Assembly (NCBI GenBank): GCA_020633315.1
Contig: JACKDV010000008.1
Coordinates: 186,001 to 250,000 of the forward strand
Length of the DNA stretch: 64,000 bases
Source of the DNA: Myxococcales bacterium
GTDB lineage: Bacteria; Myxococcota_A; Polyangia; Nannocystales; Nannocystaceae
Reading direction: 5' to 3'
This document shows positions 47,247-57,600 of this stretch, piece after piece. The translations under genes and the position numbers were made by a program. Within the stretch, counting starts at the first letter, position 1, and each line of letters starts with the position of its first letter. The notes under the pieces were generated by a model. It worked only from the letters and a program-made list of their open reading frames with translations, was not told where the DNA came from and did no database searches.

Positions 47247-48079
47247 TCGCCTCGGTGCAGCGCGACGCCGCGATCGGAGTGTTCGACTCGGGCGTGGGGG
47301 GCCTGACGGTGCTGCGAGCACTGCGGGCCCACCTGCCCCACGAGTCGTTCGTGTACCTCGGCGACACGGCGCGGCTGCCCTACGGCACCAAGAGCCGCCA
47401 CACCGTGACTCGCTACGCCCGGCAGGCGGCGCAGGTGCTGGTGGATCGCGGGGTGAAGCTGCTGGTGATCGCCTGCAACACGGCCTCGGCGGTGGCGCTG
47501 CCCGATCTCCCCGATCACATCGGCGCGATGCCGCTGGTGGGGGTGGTCGAGCCCGGCGCGGCGGCGGCCTGCCAGGCCTCGGGCCACGGGCGGATCGCGG
47601 TGATCGGCACCGAGAGCACGATCCGCGGCGGTGCCTACGAGCGGGCGATCGCCCGCCGTCGCCCCGACGCGCGGGTGGTGGGCCGGGCCTGCCCGCTGTT
47701 CGTGGCCCTGGCCGAGGAGGGCTGGTGCGACGGGCCGATCGCCGAGGCGGTGGCCGAGCGCTACCTCGGCGACCTGCGCCCGCGCCCGGGCGATCCCGAG
47801 GGGATCGATTGCCTGGTGCTGGGCTGCACCCACTTTCCGGTGCTGCGCTCGGCCCTGGCCCGGGTGATGGGCCCCGAGGTCACCCTGGTGGACTCGGCCG
47901 AGACCACGGCGCACGCCGTCGCCCAGATCCTGGAGCAGGAGGGCCTGGCTGCTCCCGCGGGCGCGGTAGGAGGGACCACCCTACTGGCCACCGACGGTCC
48001 CGAGCGCTTCGCCCGGGTGGGCGCGGGCTTCCTCGGCCTCGAGCTTCGCCCCGATGCGGTCCAGCTGGTGGACCTCTGA
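47243..48079 (+). CDS. murI: Glutamate racemase MurI
   Basis: 278 residues from GTG 47243 (overlaps the previous stop; a second GTG at 47255 is possible). The enzyme makes D-glutamate for peptidoglycan. Its two catalytic cysteines are in ACNTASAVAL (Cys78) and GCTHFPVL (Cys195). FDSGVGGLTVLRALR at 14-28 and YLGDTARLPYGTKS are family signatures. The coupling with an acyl-CoA dehydrogenase gene has no obvious metabolic reason. Confidence 0.95.
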
Positions 48080-48170
48080 TCGTCGTCTCGCCCGTTCTCC
48101 TCGCTGGCCGCGCGGCCGGCCCGCGCAGGCTGGTGTCCCGAGGCCGAGGTTGCTAGCCTGCCGCGGCTCG

Positions 48171-49103
48171 ATGGTGATCCGCCCAACCATCCTCCTCGGC
48201 CTGCTCGCAGCGCTGGGCTCGTCTGCCGCGCTCGGCCCGGTCGGCCTCTCCTCGGAGGCCCACGCCCGATCCGTGCCGCTCTCGATGCGCATGGCCCCCG
48301 AGTCCGACAAGCCGCCCGAGGTCCTGTACGAGGAGGGGGTCAAGGCCTACCGCCTCAGCCGCTTCGGCGAGGCGGTCGAGAAGTGGGAGAAGGCCTACGA
48401 CCTCAGCGAGCGGGCGCTGCTCCTCTACAACATCGCGCTGGCGTACAAGGGGCTGTACGGGATCTCCGGAGATCTCGAGGATCTCCGCAAGGCGCGGGCC
48501 GTGATGAACAACTTCCTCATCATCGCCCAGTCCGATCCCGACGTGCAGGCCGACGACGCGGCGGAGCGGCTCGCGGAGATCGACGCGATGATCGTGGAGG
48601 CCGAGGCCTCGCAGGGCGAGGAGCCCGACCCCGATCCGGATCCTCCGGTGATCATCGAGCCCCGGCCCATGCTCCCCGACGGGCCCGATCCCGGCAAGAA
48701 GCTGCGGATCGCGGGCGCGGCCACGCTGGGCGCCGGCGGCCTGCTGCTCGTGACGGGAGCGGTGCTGGGGATCTACTTCGGCGTGCGGGGACAAGAGTTC
48801 AGCGACGAGCTGCGGCAGCTCCAGGCCGAGCGCTCCGACCTGTGCCTCGATCCCGCGTCGCAGGACTGCCTGGAGCAGGACGCGGCCATCGACAACGCAC
48901 GCAGCAACGGGCGCGCGGCCAACCTGGGCCTGGGCCTGAGCATGGGCGTGGGCGGTGGCCTCGGGGTCGTCGCACTGGGCGCCGGAGCCATCCTCTTCGT
49001 GCAGGGCAACCGCAAGACCGCCGAGTGGAAGAAGACCGGCTTTGCGGCGCACCTGCGCCTGGTGCCGACCGGGCGGGGCCTCGTCCTCCACGGCCGCTTC
49101 TAG
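48171..49103 (+). CDS. Exported TPR protein with two membrane helices
   Basis: 310 residues from ATG 48171. A signal peptide (1-32) is followed by TPR-like helices (EGVKAYRLSRFGEAVEKWEKAY and LLYNIALAYKGLYG), then a linker of Asp-Pro repeats (150-175). Two hydrophobic helices at 178-204 and 252-277 enclose a loop with two cysteines. The tail ends in Gly-Arg-Phe. The plan is the same as in the 6129 protein: TPR outside the membrane, acidic linker, helical hairpin, Arg-Phe end. Function is unknown. TAGCCT is 11 nt before the ATG and may be a -10 element. Confidence 0.65.
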   Translation: MVIRPTILLGLLAALGSSAALGPVGLSSEAHARSVPLSMRMAPESDKPPEVLYEEGVKAYRLSRFGEAVEKWEKAYDLSERALLLYNIALAYKGLYGISGDLEDLRKARAVMNNFLIIAQSDPDVQADDAAERLAEIDAMIVEAEASQGEEPDPDPDPPVIIEPRPMLPDGPDPGKKLRIAGAATLGAGGLLLVTGAVLGIYFGVRGQEFSDELRQLQAERSDLCLDPASQDCLEQDAAIDNARSNGRAANLGLGLSMGVGGGLGVVALGAGAILFVQGNRKTAEWKKTGFAAHLRLVPTGRGLVLHGRF

Positions 49104-49472
49104 CCCCCGTCGGGGGGATCGCGGCCGGGTGCCACGAGGCCGGGGGTCGGGGCAAGGGAAAAAGCCCGTTCCCCCTGGGTCCGGTGCTCGTGCGCTCGCC
49201 AACGCCGACCCGCCTTGGGATGCTTTTGCCGTAAGGCGTCGGTCCTGGTGCCGTTGAGCGGCGATGGGCCAGGCCACGTGCATGGGATCGAGGTATCGCA
49301 CGGGTGCCCCGGATCTCCTCTCGAGGGACGAGGGAGCCCGGGGATGGCAGTGGCAAGCCATCCCAAGATGGCTTCCCGGCTGTCCTCACCCCGAGGCAAT
49401 CGTGTTATACCCGCGCACGCACTCGGCTCGACCGGCTGCGGTCACGGCTCTTGCCACAAGGAGCTCTACCCT
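49104..49472. other. Regulatory intergenic region before the TonB receptor
   Basis: This 369-bp stretch has no supported gene. It starts with a terminator-like CCCCCGTCGGGGG (49104-49116) just past the previous stop. CGCCTT/AAGGCG forms a loose pairing around 49211-49236. Twin hairpins lie at 49341-49374. TTATACC (49405-49411) is the best -10-like sequence, and AAGGAG at about 49458-49463 is the ribosome site. Confidence 0.5.
49341..49374 (+). promoter_or_regulatory. Two mutually exclusive hairpins (possible RNA switch or operator)
   Basis: GGGATGGC (49341-49348) pairs perfectly with GCCATCCC (49357-49364) around an 8-nt loop. AAGCCATC (49355-49362) also pairs perfectly with GATGGCTT (49367-49374) around CCAA. 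The shared middle strand means only one can form at a time. The element lies 99 nt before the receptor start. Confidence 0.45.
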
Positions 49473-52400
49473 GTGAAGCGCGCTCGCTCGCTCCTGTCCT
49501 CGACCCTCATGCTGTCCATCGGCTCTGCCGCTGCGGCCACCCTCGTGTCTGCTGCGGTGCTGTTGGCTCCCTCCACGGCCGAGGCCGCGTCCAACGGCAC
49601 GATCAGTGGCGTGGTCACCAATCAGAAGACCAAGGAGAGGATTCCCAATGCGTTGGTCATCCTCCAGTGCTCGTGTCTGCAAGGGCAGCGGGAGACCCAG
49701 ACCAACAGCAACGGTCTGTATGCGTTCCGTGACCTGCCGCCGGGCACCTACACGATCCAGATCCTGATCGGGCAGGCCGACGTCTCCAAGGTCGCAACCC
49801 TCCCCGCGGGCGCCAAGTTCCGCGCCAACTTCACCGTCGACCCCGACAACGAGTTCAAGCGCGTCGTCCGGGTCAAGGCCCAGCCGGTCGAGCAGCAGAC
49901 CGCGGTCGGCCGTACGGTGAGCATGGAGGAGTTCCGCAACATCCCGGTGGGCAACTCCACGGGGCGCGACTTCACCCAGGTCGTCGAGTCCTCGGCCACC
50001 GCCTCGCGCGACTCGGCCGGCATCTCGCTGGCCGGCACCACCGGCGCCGAGTCCAAGTACACGGTCGAGGGCGCCAACGTGAACAACCCCTCCTTCGGTA
50101 CGGTCGGTGCGTCGATCGTCCAGGAGTTCATCGAGACGGTCGAGGTCCAGGAGTCGGGCTACGACGCCGAGTTCGGCGGAGCCGCGGGCGGCCAGGTGAG
50201 CGCTCGTCGCGTGTCGGGTACCAACACCCTGCGCGGCGTGGCTCGCTTCACCTACACCCCGCGCCTGGCCAAGCCGCGCTTCATCCTCGCCACCGACAAC
50301 GCGATCCGAGCCACCGAGACGCCGGACTTCCTCATGCAGGGCGTGGTGGCGGCCAGCGGCCCCATCATCAAGGACAAGCTGTTCTGGTCGGCGGGCATCT
50401 TCGCCACCGGCGGCCGCAGCTCGCTCATCCAGACCTTCCACCACCGCGTGGACAAGGACGGGTCGGGCGGCTACGAGGACTGCCCCTACAAGAACGGCGA
50501 CTTCGACTGCGTCGACGGCGGCGACTACATCCAGACCGAGCAGTTCGCCGACCAGAAGTTCCGCACCGGCGGCGTGGGCATCGGCTACCAGGTCGGCCTC
50601 GACTGGGCGATCAACCCCCGGCACCGACTGCGCGGCACCTACTTCGGGCAGCCCGAGTTCACCCGCCGCACGTATCGCCGGCCGGTGTCGTTCTCGCTCG
50701 ACCCCTCGGCCTTCGGCACCACCCAGAACGCCGACCCGCTGGGCGGCGGCTCGAACACCGCCAACGGCGTGGTCAACGAGCACTTCGGCTGGGACCGCGG
50801 CAACTCGTTCTTCGTGACCCTCGGCTACCTCGGCCGCGTGGCGGACGACAAGATCGAGATCGACGCCAACCTCAGCTACTCCCAGTTCAGCCAGCAGGAG
50901 GCGTGGCGCGTCGACGACCCCAGCCTGCTCAACCTGCCGGCCACCCAGGAGTACGACACCGAGGGCGAGAACCTCTTCGAGTTCCTCGACCGCGACGGTC
51001 GGCTCGACCTGGTGCCCGGCGTGGCCGAGGCCTGCAACGACTCCGACCTGCCCGGTCTGGCCTGCCCGGTCCGCAGCTGGCTGTCGGGCGGCGTGGGTCA
51101 GTACAGCCGTGACATCGCCCGCTCGGTGGGCGGCGACGTCAACCTGACCCACTTCTTCAACGCGGCGGGCTCGCACCAGCTCAAGTACGGCGCGGCGATC
51201 GACCACACCGAGCGCAAGAGCACCTTCCGCTACTCGGGCAGCAACCGCAGCGACTTCTACAACAACTGCTCCGACATGGGCCTCGGCGGCCAGGCGCCCG
51301 ACGAGGGCGGCGAGTGGTGCTACGACTCGGCGGCCAACGACTACGTCATCCAGACGGCCAACCGCGTCAACAACCACCGCTACATCTTCGTCGACACCGA
51401 CAACCCCGACCTGCGGACCTCGGCCGGCTACGGCCGCGTGCGCAAGGAGCAGGGCGAGCTCCGGGCCATCGCCACCCCGCTGGGCGCCGGCATCCGGGCC
51501 GACCAGTACTCCGAGAGGCTCTCCACGCAGAACTACGCGGTGTTCCTGCAGGACAAGTGGGCGATCCTGTCCAACCTGTTCCTGTCGGCCGGCGTGCGCT
51601 GGGAGATCCAGGACATGCGCGACATCCTCGGAGATCGCGCTATCCTCATCTGGGACAACGTGGCGCCGCGCGTGGGCGTGGTCTACGACTGGACGGACGA
51701 GGGCCGCAGCCGTCTGTTCGCCAGCTACGGCTGGTTCTACCAGACCCTGCCGCTGCAGCTGAACTCGCGCGTGTTCGGTGGTCTGGTCAACATGACCCGC
51801 ACCTACCGCAACGCGCAGTGTCAGGGCCAGCAGGTCACCATCATGGGCGAGACGGTTCCCCGCGAGGAGAACGGTCAGCCCACGGAGTGGTGCCCCGACT
51901 TCGCCTCGAGCACCACGCAGCTCACCGAGGGCGCCGTGGTCCCGCAGCTGCGGGGTCAGTACAACCAGCAGTTCCAGATGGGCTACGAGCAGGAGGTCAT
52001 CGAGGACCTCACCCTCGGCGTCCGCTGGCTGCACACCGATCTCGGTCGCGCGGTCGAGGACGTCTCGACCAACGGCGGCCTGAACTTCATCATCGCCAAC
52101 CCCGGCGTCGCGGTGGACCAAGAGGACATCGCCCGCCAGCAGCAGACCTGTGATGATCTCGACTCTCAGCTCCAGGGCCTGGACATGGACGATCCGGATC
52201 GCAACCAGATCGCCCGTGACCTCCAGCGTTGCCAGTTCCTGGCCGACGCCTTCTCTCGGATCAACGAGATCTTCGACAAGCCCACCCGGAACTTCGACGC
52301 CTTCACCTTCGAGGTGAAGAAGCGCTTCGCTCGCAACTGGATGGTGCTGGGCTCGTACACCTTCAGCCGCCTCGTGGGCAACTACGACGGCTTCGTCGAC

Positions 52401-52994
52401 CCCATCACGGGCGCGATCAACCTGGGCTCCTCGGTGCAGTACGACATCCCCGAGCTGGTGCGAAACAGCTTCGGCCCGCTGTCGTTCAACACCCCGCACC
52501 GCGCCAAGGTGGACGGCTTCTACTCCTTCGACCTGCAGGAGGCCGGCCGCCTGACCCTGGGCACCAGCTTCCGCTACCAGTCGGGCTATCCCATCTCGCT
52601 CCGCGCGGGCAACAACCGCTACCCGGGCACCTTCCCGGTCTACGTGGTGCCCCGTGGTGCCGGCGGTCGGGTGGAGCCCAACTACTCGTGGAACCTGAGC
52701 CTCGCCTACGCGTACCCGCTGCCCGGCGACCTCGAGATCGAGGCCTCGGCCCGCGTGATCAACGTGACCAACTCCAAGGCGATCATCCGCGTCGACGAGG
52801 TCTACTCGTTCTCGAACACGCGGCCGGTGGCGGGCGGTGACCTCACCGACCTCAAGCACACCAAGATCCAGAACGCGGGCAACCCGACCGAGTTCTTCCA
52901 GCGGACGGTGCTCCCGCCGCAGGGCAACTTCGGCGTGGAGTCCTCGTTCCAGACCCCGCTGGCCGCCAGCTTCGAGCTGCAGCTCCGGTTCTAG
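49473..52994 (+). CDS. TonB-dependent outer-membrane receptor with carboxypeptidase-regulatory domain
   Basis: 1173 residues from GTG 49473, chosen for AAGGAG 9 nt upstream and a signal peptide (1-38). Residues 40-120 are a carboxypeptidase regulatory-like fold (GTISGVVTNQKTKE, FRDLPPGTYTIQI). A plug domain follows (MEEFRNIPVGNSTGRDF, GAEFGGAAGGQVSA-like segment near 232), then a long beta-barrel that ends in FELQLRF, the aromatic C-terminus needed for barrel insertion. The layout is the Oar/SusC-like type common in myxobacteria, where such receptors take up or export large substrates. No substrate is evident. The truncated gene at 16726 is a relative of its first 55 residues. Confidence 0.9.
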   Translation: MKRARSLLSSTLMLSIGSAAAATLVSAAVLLAPSTAEAASNGTISGVVTNQKTKERIPNALVILQCSCLQGQRETQTNSNGLYAFRDLPPGTYTIQILIGQADVSKVATLPAGAKFRANFTVDPDNEFKRVVRVKAQPVEQQTAVGRTVSMEEFRNIPVGNSTGRDFTQVVESSATASRDSAGISLAGTTGAESKYTVEGANVNNPSFGTVGASIVQEFIETVEVQESGYDAEFGGAAGGQVSARRVSGTNTLRGVARFTYTPRLAKPRFILATDNAIRATETPDFLMQGVVAASGPIIKDKLFWSAGIFATGGRSSLIQTFHHRVDKDGSGGYEDCPYKNGDFDCVDGGDYIQTEQFADQKFRTGGVGIGYQVGLDWAINPRHRLRGTYFGQPEFTRRTYRRPVSFSLDPSAFGTTQNADPLGGGSNTANGVVNEHFGWDRGNSFFVTLGYLGRVADDKIEIDANLSYSQFSQQEAWRVDDPSLLNLPATQEYDTEGENLFEFLDRDGRLDLVPGVAEACNDSDLPGLACPVRSWLSGGVGQYSRDIARSVGGDVNLTHFFNAAGSHQLKYGAAIDHTERKSTFRYSGSNRSDFYNNCSDMGLGGQAPDEGGEWCYDSAANDYVIQTANRVNNHRYIFVDTDNPDLRTSAGYGRVRKEQGELRAIATPLGAGIRADQYSERLSTQNYAVFLQDKWAILSNLFLSAGVRWEIQDMRDILGDRAILIWDNVAPRVGVVYDWTDEGRSRLFASYGWFYQTLPLQLNSRVFGGLVNMTRTYRNAQCQGQQVTIMGETVPREENGQPTEWCPDFASSTTQLTEGAVVPQLRGQYNQQFQMGYEQEVIEDLTLGVRWLHTDLGRAVEDVSTNGGLNFIIANPGVAVDQEDIARQQQTCDDLDSQLQGLDMDDPDRNQIARDLQRCQFLADAFSRINEIFDKPTRNFDAFTFEVKKRFARNWMVLGSYTFSRLVGNYDGFVDPITGAINLGSSVQYDIPELVRNSFGPLSFNTPHRAKVDGFYSFDLQEAGRLTLGTSFRYQSGYPISLRAGNNRYPGTFPVYVVPRGAGGRVEPNYSWNLSLAYAYPLPGDLEIEASARVINVTNSKAIIRVDEVYSFSNTRPVAGGDLTDLKHTKIQNAGNPTEFFQRTVLPPQGNFGVESSFQTPLAASFELQLRF

Positions 52995-53000
52995 TGGGTG

Positions 53001-53072
53001 CCCCCCCGCGACCAGCGGGGGAGGGTGGTTCGCGAAGAATCCCCCCGCTTGCGGGGGGATTCTTCGTTGTGG
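53001..53072. terminator. First hairpins of a four-hairpin cluster after the receptor gene
   Basis: CCCCCGC/GCGGGGG (53003-53021) comes first. GAAGAATCCCCCCGC with its perfect complement (53034-53065, 15-bp arms) comes second and is followed by GTTGTGG. The second is the strongest inverted repeat of the window and a likely bidirectional terminator between convergent genes. Confidence 0.65.
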
Positions 53073-53103
53073 CGAGCGGTCGTTCCGTGTGGCGCTGCGA
53101 AGC

Positions 53104-53172
53104 CATCCACCACAGGCGGTGGATGTTCGTTGTGTACGACCGACCGTCCCTCGCCCCCGTGAGCCGGGGGCG
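53104..53172. terminator. Third and fourth hairpins of the same cluster
   Basis: CATCCACC/GGTGGATG (53104-53125) is followed by TTCGTTGTG, the same tail as the hairpin before it. CGCCCCCG/CGGGGGCG (53152-53172) lies 8 bp from the stop of the minus-strand gene and probably ends that transcript. Confidence 0.55.
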
Positions 53173-53180
53173 TTCCCGGC

Positions 53181-54467
53181 TCAGCCGTTCTTGTCGACGT
53201 AGTCCTTGGCCGTCGAGTTGTCGGGCTCTTGCTCGAGGACCTTGCGGTAGTAGTCGACGGCGGCGCGCTTGTTGCCCATGCGGTCCTCGATCTTGGCGCC
53301 GAGCAGCAGGGCCTTCTTGTTCTTGGGGGAGCTGCGGAGCACTCGCTCGGCCATGGCGCGGGCGGAGGGCAGGCGACCCAGCTTCATGTGGCCCTCGGCC
53401 ATGCACAAGATGACCTTGGTGTCGCGTGGGTCGAGGTCGAAGGCCTTCTGGAGCATGGCGAAGCCCTTCTGGGCGTCGCCGCTGCGCACCTGCTTGCAGC
53501 CCTCGGTGGTCAGCTCGTCGGGCGTCATCTTGGGCTTGGGCGGCGCCTTGGGCTTGGCCTTGGGCTTGGGATCGCCCGCGTCGGGAGTGGTCGGCTCGGG
53601 CTCGGGCTCGGCGACGGGCTCCGGCTGGGGGGGCTCGGGCGTGGTGGGCGTGCCCACGGGGGTGGAGGGATCGGCCACGGCCACGCGGCCGTCGTCGCGG
53701 ATGCGATCGAGCAGGCCCTGGGCCAGCGGCTGACCGGGGGCGGCCCCGAGGGCGTCGCGGGCCACGGCGGCGGCCCGCTCCGACTCGCCGGCGGCGTGGA
53801 GGGTGACGGCCAGCAGCATGCGCTCGAGGCCGGTGGGCTCGGAGAGATCCTGCAGCACGGTGACCAGGTCGGCGCGCTCCTGGTCGACCAGCGCATCGTC
53901 GTCGCCGTGCCACACGGGGCGGGCGAGCACGGCGCTCTGCAGCTCGCGATCGCGGAAGGTGGGCAGCAGCACGCTGGGGTGCTCGGCCGCCACGTCCTCG
54001 TCGCGCGCGAGCGAGAGGCGGGCCTTGGCTGCGGCGAGCTCTCCGGGATCGAGCTGGGCCCCGATCGCGTCGGCGAGGGCCTGGCCCTCGGAGGCGAGGC
54101 GGGCGGCCTGGGCCGCGGCCTGGTCGTCCCCGAGGGCGGCCGAGCGCACCCGGGCCTCCACGGCGAGGGTGGCCAGGGTGGCGAGGCGCTCGCGCTGGGC
54201 GTCGCGGGTGGCCCCGGCGGCCTCGAGCTGTCCCTCCACTTGCTCGAGCTTGGCGACGTCGAGGGTACGCCGAGCATCCTCGGCCTCGGTGACCAGGCCC
54301 GTGACGGACGGGGCTCCGCCCTCGGGGGTACCGGCCTTGGCCTCGGGCGCGGCCTCGGCCCCCTTGCCGGGCTCGCCGGAGGAACGGTCGCAGGCGGGGA
54401 TCAGGGCCAGGGCCAGGGCCAGGGCGCCCATCGTCAGGGGGGCCGCTGGCCTCCTCGTCTCGTGCAT
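53181..54467 (-). CDS. TPR lipoprotein
   Basis: 428 residues from ATG 54467. A lipoprotein signal ends at Cys26 (ALIPAC). The middle (60-290) is alpha-helical and Ala/Leu/Glu-rich, with no clear motif. A Pro/Glu/Lys linker (300-350) leads to three TPR units (GDAQKGFAMLQKAFDLDPRD, GRLPSARAMAERVLRSSPKN and GNKRAAVDYYRKVLEQEPDN). Such proteins scaffold complexes at the membrane. A longer frame from 54716 lacks any signal peptide and was refused. The giant TPR gene is 139 bp upstream on the same strand, so the two may be one operon. Confidence 0.75.
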   Translation of the reverse strand: MHETRRPAAPLTMGALALALALIPACDRSSGEPGKGAEAAPEAKAGTPEGGAPSVTGLVTEAEDARRTLDVAKLEQVEGQLEAAGATRDAQRERLATLATLAVEARVRSAALGDDQAAAQAARLASEGQALADAIGAQLDPGELAAAKARLSLARDEDVAAEHPSVLLPTFRDRELQSAVLARPVWHGDDDALVDQERADLVTVLQDLSEPTGLERMLLAVTLHAAGESERAAAVARDALGAAPGQPLAQGLLDRIRDDGRVAVADPSTPVGTPTTPEPPQPEPVAEPEPEPTTPDAGDPKPKAKPKAPPKPKMTPDELTTEGCKQVRSGDAQKGFAMLQKAFDLDPRDTKVILCMAEGHMKLGRLPSARAMAERVLRSSPKNKKALLLGAKIEDRMGNKRAAVDYYRKVLEQEPDNSTAKDYVDKNG

Positions 54468-54606
54468 TGTCTTGGCCACGCGGGTACCTCGAGCGGGCGT
54501 CGAAACCGCACGGGATCTTGGCAGGCCCCACCGCTCGGCGCAACAAAGGCCGGGCGGGCTCCCGGGTGGCGGGGCGATGCGGGGCGATCCCCGACCCGCT
54601 CGGCGC

Positions 54607-57600
54607 TCAGCGGAGCGCCAGCGCGCGCAGCAACCACGCGGTGTCGTCGACGCGGAGGGTGGCGCCAGCGTCGACCCGTCCATCCACCACCAGACCGTGA
54701 TCGCGGGCGATGGCATGCAGCGCGCCGTCGAGGTGGCCGCACAGCCGGGTGGCCAGCAGCAGGCGTGCGTGGTGCAGGTTGGCCACGAAGCGCGTGACGC
54801 CGTTGTCGATGGTGAGCCAGTGGGCCAGCTCGTCCATGAGCCCGGCGCGCTGGCCCGCGCTCAGGCCGATGTTGTGGGCATCGCGAGCCGCGAGCACGTC
54901 GGCGAGGGCCTGGGCGGCCTGGCCGGTGGGCTGGTGGCCGGGGTTGGCGAGCTGCACGAGGGCGTCGAGCAGGGCGCCCGGGGCCAGGCTGCCGCTGTCG
55001 AGCACGCCCAGGCCCAGGGCGATGGTGGCGGTGCCGTAGGCGAGACGGAACGAGAGCTCGGGGATCTCCATGGTGGCGGCGAGCCGCCCGAGCACCAGGC
55101 GAGGCGGGCGGTCGTTGCGCACGGCGATCCCACCCGGTACCTCCTGCTCGGTCCATGCCACGGGGACGTCCACCCCGAGCATGGCTCGCCACGGCTCGAT
55201 GATGGTCTCGGCCAGCTCCATGCGGCTGGCCCACCAGCTGGGCGAGCGCTGGTGCGGGGCGGCGGGGAGCACCGAGCCCTGCGTGGCCAGGCCCGCGAGG
55301 TGATCGCGGAGCCCCGCCAGCACCTCGCGCAGGATGCTGCGGCTCTCCATGGGGGCGGTGCTCAGCAGGTGCAGGTCCAGCCCCACGGCGCGGGCGTCGG
55401 GCAGGCGCGACACCAAGATGGGCACGGGTCCCCGCGGAGCGAGGAAGGCCGCGAGCTGGAACTGGTGACGCGCGAGATCTCCCGAGCCGCGGGCCTCGAG
55501 CAGGCGAGCCATGCCCAGCGCGAGGCCAGGCTCGGGGGGGCGCTCGCTGGCCCAGGTGCCGAGCCATTCGAAGAGGTGACGACGACCGCCGAGCAGGGTG
55601 GAGCCCACGCCGAGCAGGTTGTCGAGGCGGGGCAGGGGGCCTCGCATCGCGACCTCGTCGAGAGCCTGCTGCAGGCCGGGCATGAGCCAGCGGCGGCAGA
55701 CCTCGGCGGAGTGGCGAAAGCCGATCTCGCGGGCGAGGCGTCGGTCGCCGCGGTGGTAGCCCTCGGCCAGGGCCGCGAGCATCAGCACCGGCTCGTCGGG
55801 CCCGGCGCTGCGCATGATCTCCTCGGCTCGCTCGAGCACCTCGTCCCACCGCGCCTGGCGGAACGACAGCGGCAGCAGGGCCACCCGCGGTCCCGGATCG
55901 TCGGGGGCGATCTCGGTGGCCCGCAGTAGCAGGCCCCGGGCGAGCTGCAGGGGGTCGCCGTCGACGGCGGCGTCGGGGTGATCGAGCAGCACGCGAGCGG
56001 CCCGGGTGAGGCAGGTGGCCTGCTCGGCGTCGTCCATGGCGAGCTGGCTCAGCTCCTCGTAGAGGTCGGCGAGCGCGGCCCAGTCCTCGTCTTGCTCGGC
56101 GAGCTCGGCGAGCATGCGCAGCAGGTCGCGGTGGTCGGGCGCCACCTGGCGCGCGGCCTCGCCGGTGCGCCGCGCCGCGCTGCGATCGCCCTCGGACTGC
56201 TGGAGCCGCGCGAGCTCGAGGCCGAGGTCGCCGGCCCGCGCGTCGCTGCGGGCCTGGCCGAGCGCGAACAGATCGCTGAGCACCCGACGGCGCTCCTCGT
56301 GCTCGCCCCGCGCGGCGAGCAGGGCGTCGAGGCGACCGAGGGCCTCGAAGCGCACCGCCTCGGGCACGCCGGGGCGGGCGAGGGGGCGCACCAGGGCCAG
56401 CGCCTCGTCCTCGTCGCCGCGGGTGGAGGCCAGGGCGCTGAGCTGCAGGCGCAGCACGGGCGGGCGGGCCTCCGCGGGCACGCGCCGCAGCTCGCGGGCC
56501 ACCGCGTCGGCGGTGGCGGCATCGGTGATCTCGTGGGTGAGCTCGGCGAGCATGCGGGCCGCGGCCTCGTCCTGCGGCGCGTGCTGCAGCGCCTGGCCGA
56601 GCAGCGAGGCGGCCTGCGCCGGCGAGGCCTGGCCGCGCCAGGCGTAGCCGGCCGCCTCCACCAGCACCGCCGCGGCGCGGGCCGGATCCTCGGCGCCGGT
56701 GCCCGAGGCCAGCCGCTCGTAGAGATCGATGACCGGCCCGTACTCGCCGCGCGCGGCCATCAGATCGCGGAGCACCGCGCCGGCGGTGTGTGAGTCTCCG
56801 GCCCGGCCGTCGAGGTCGGCCGCGAGCTGCCGCTGCTCGCGGTGGGCTCGCTCCACCATCTGCTCGTCCTCGAGGGCCTGCCCGATGTCGCCCAGGCGCC
56901 CCAGCAGCAGCGCGCGCTCGTGGGGCTCGGGGGGCGGCGTGTCGTCGAGGCGGGCGAGCACCCCCGAGCTGGCCGCGGTGAGGCTCTCGGGGTCGCGCGG
57001 GCCGAGGCGCTCCAGGGTGCGGTTGGCGGCCGCGGTGGCGTCCTGGGGCACCGAGGGCAGATCGAGCACGCGCTTGGAGGCGGCCTCGGCCGCCTCGCGA
57101 TCGTCGTCCTCCATGCGCAGGTCGGCGGCCAGCAGCCACAGCCGGGCCCGCGCCGCGTCGTCGAGATCGTTGTCCTCGGCCGCGATGGTCTCGAAGCGCT
57201 CGGCCGCGCCTCGGCGATCGCTCATGCGCCGCGCCAGCTCGGCGGTGCGGTTGGCCACCACCACGTCGGTGGCCGCCTGCTGCAGCGCGCTCTCGATGTT
57301 CCGCATCGCGCTCTCGGGATCGTCGAGGTGATCGAGGTAGGTGGCGGCGAGGTCGAGGTGCACGATGGCCCGCTGGGCCCCCGGCGGCAGCTCGCGGATG
57401 GCCAGGTAGTGCATGTGCGCCACGATCGACCACTCGCGGCGCGCGGTGGCCAGGGCCAGCAGGGCCCGGCGCGCGGCGGCGTGGCGGGGGTTGGCCCCCA
57501 GCGCCTCGAGCAGGTAGCTGCGCGCGCGCTCGCCCTGGGGCCCGCCGGGGACGCGCTCGTAGATCGGCTGGAGCTGCAGCGCGCGTCGGTAGGCCACCTC

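Noticed and set aside
49104..49472. Cobalamin riboswitch upstream of the TonB receptor
   Set aside because: No B12-box or the other conserved stretches of that riboswitch were found. The hairpins seen do not match its structure.
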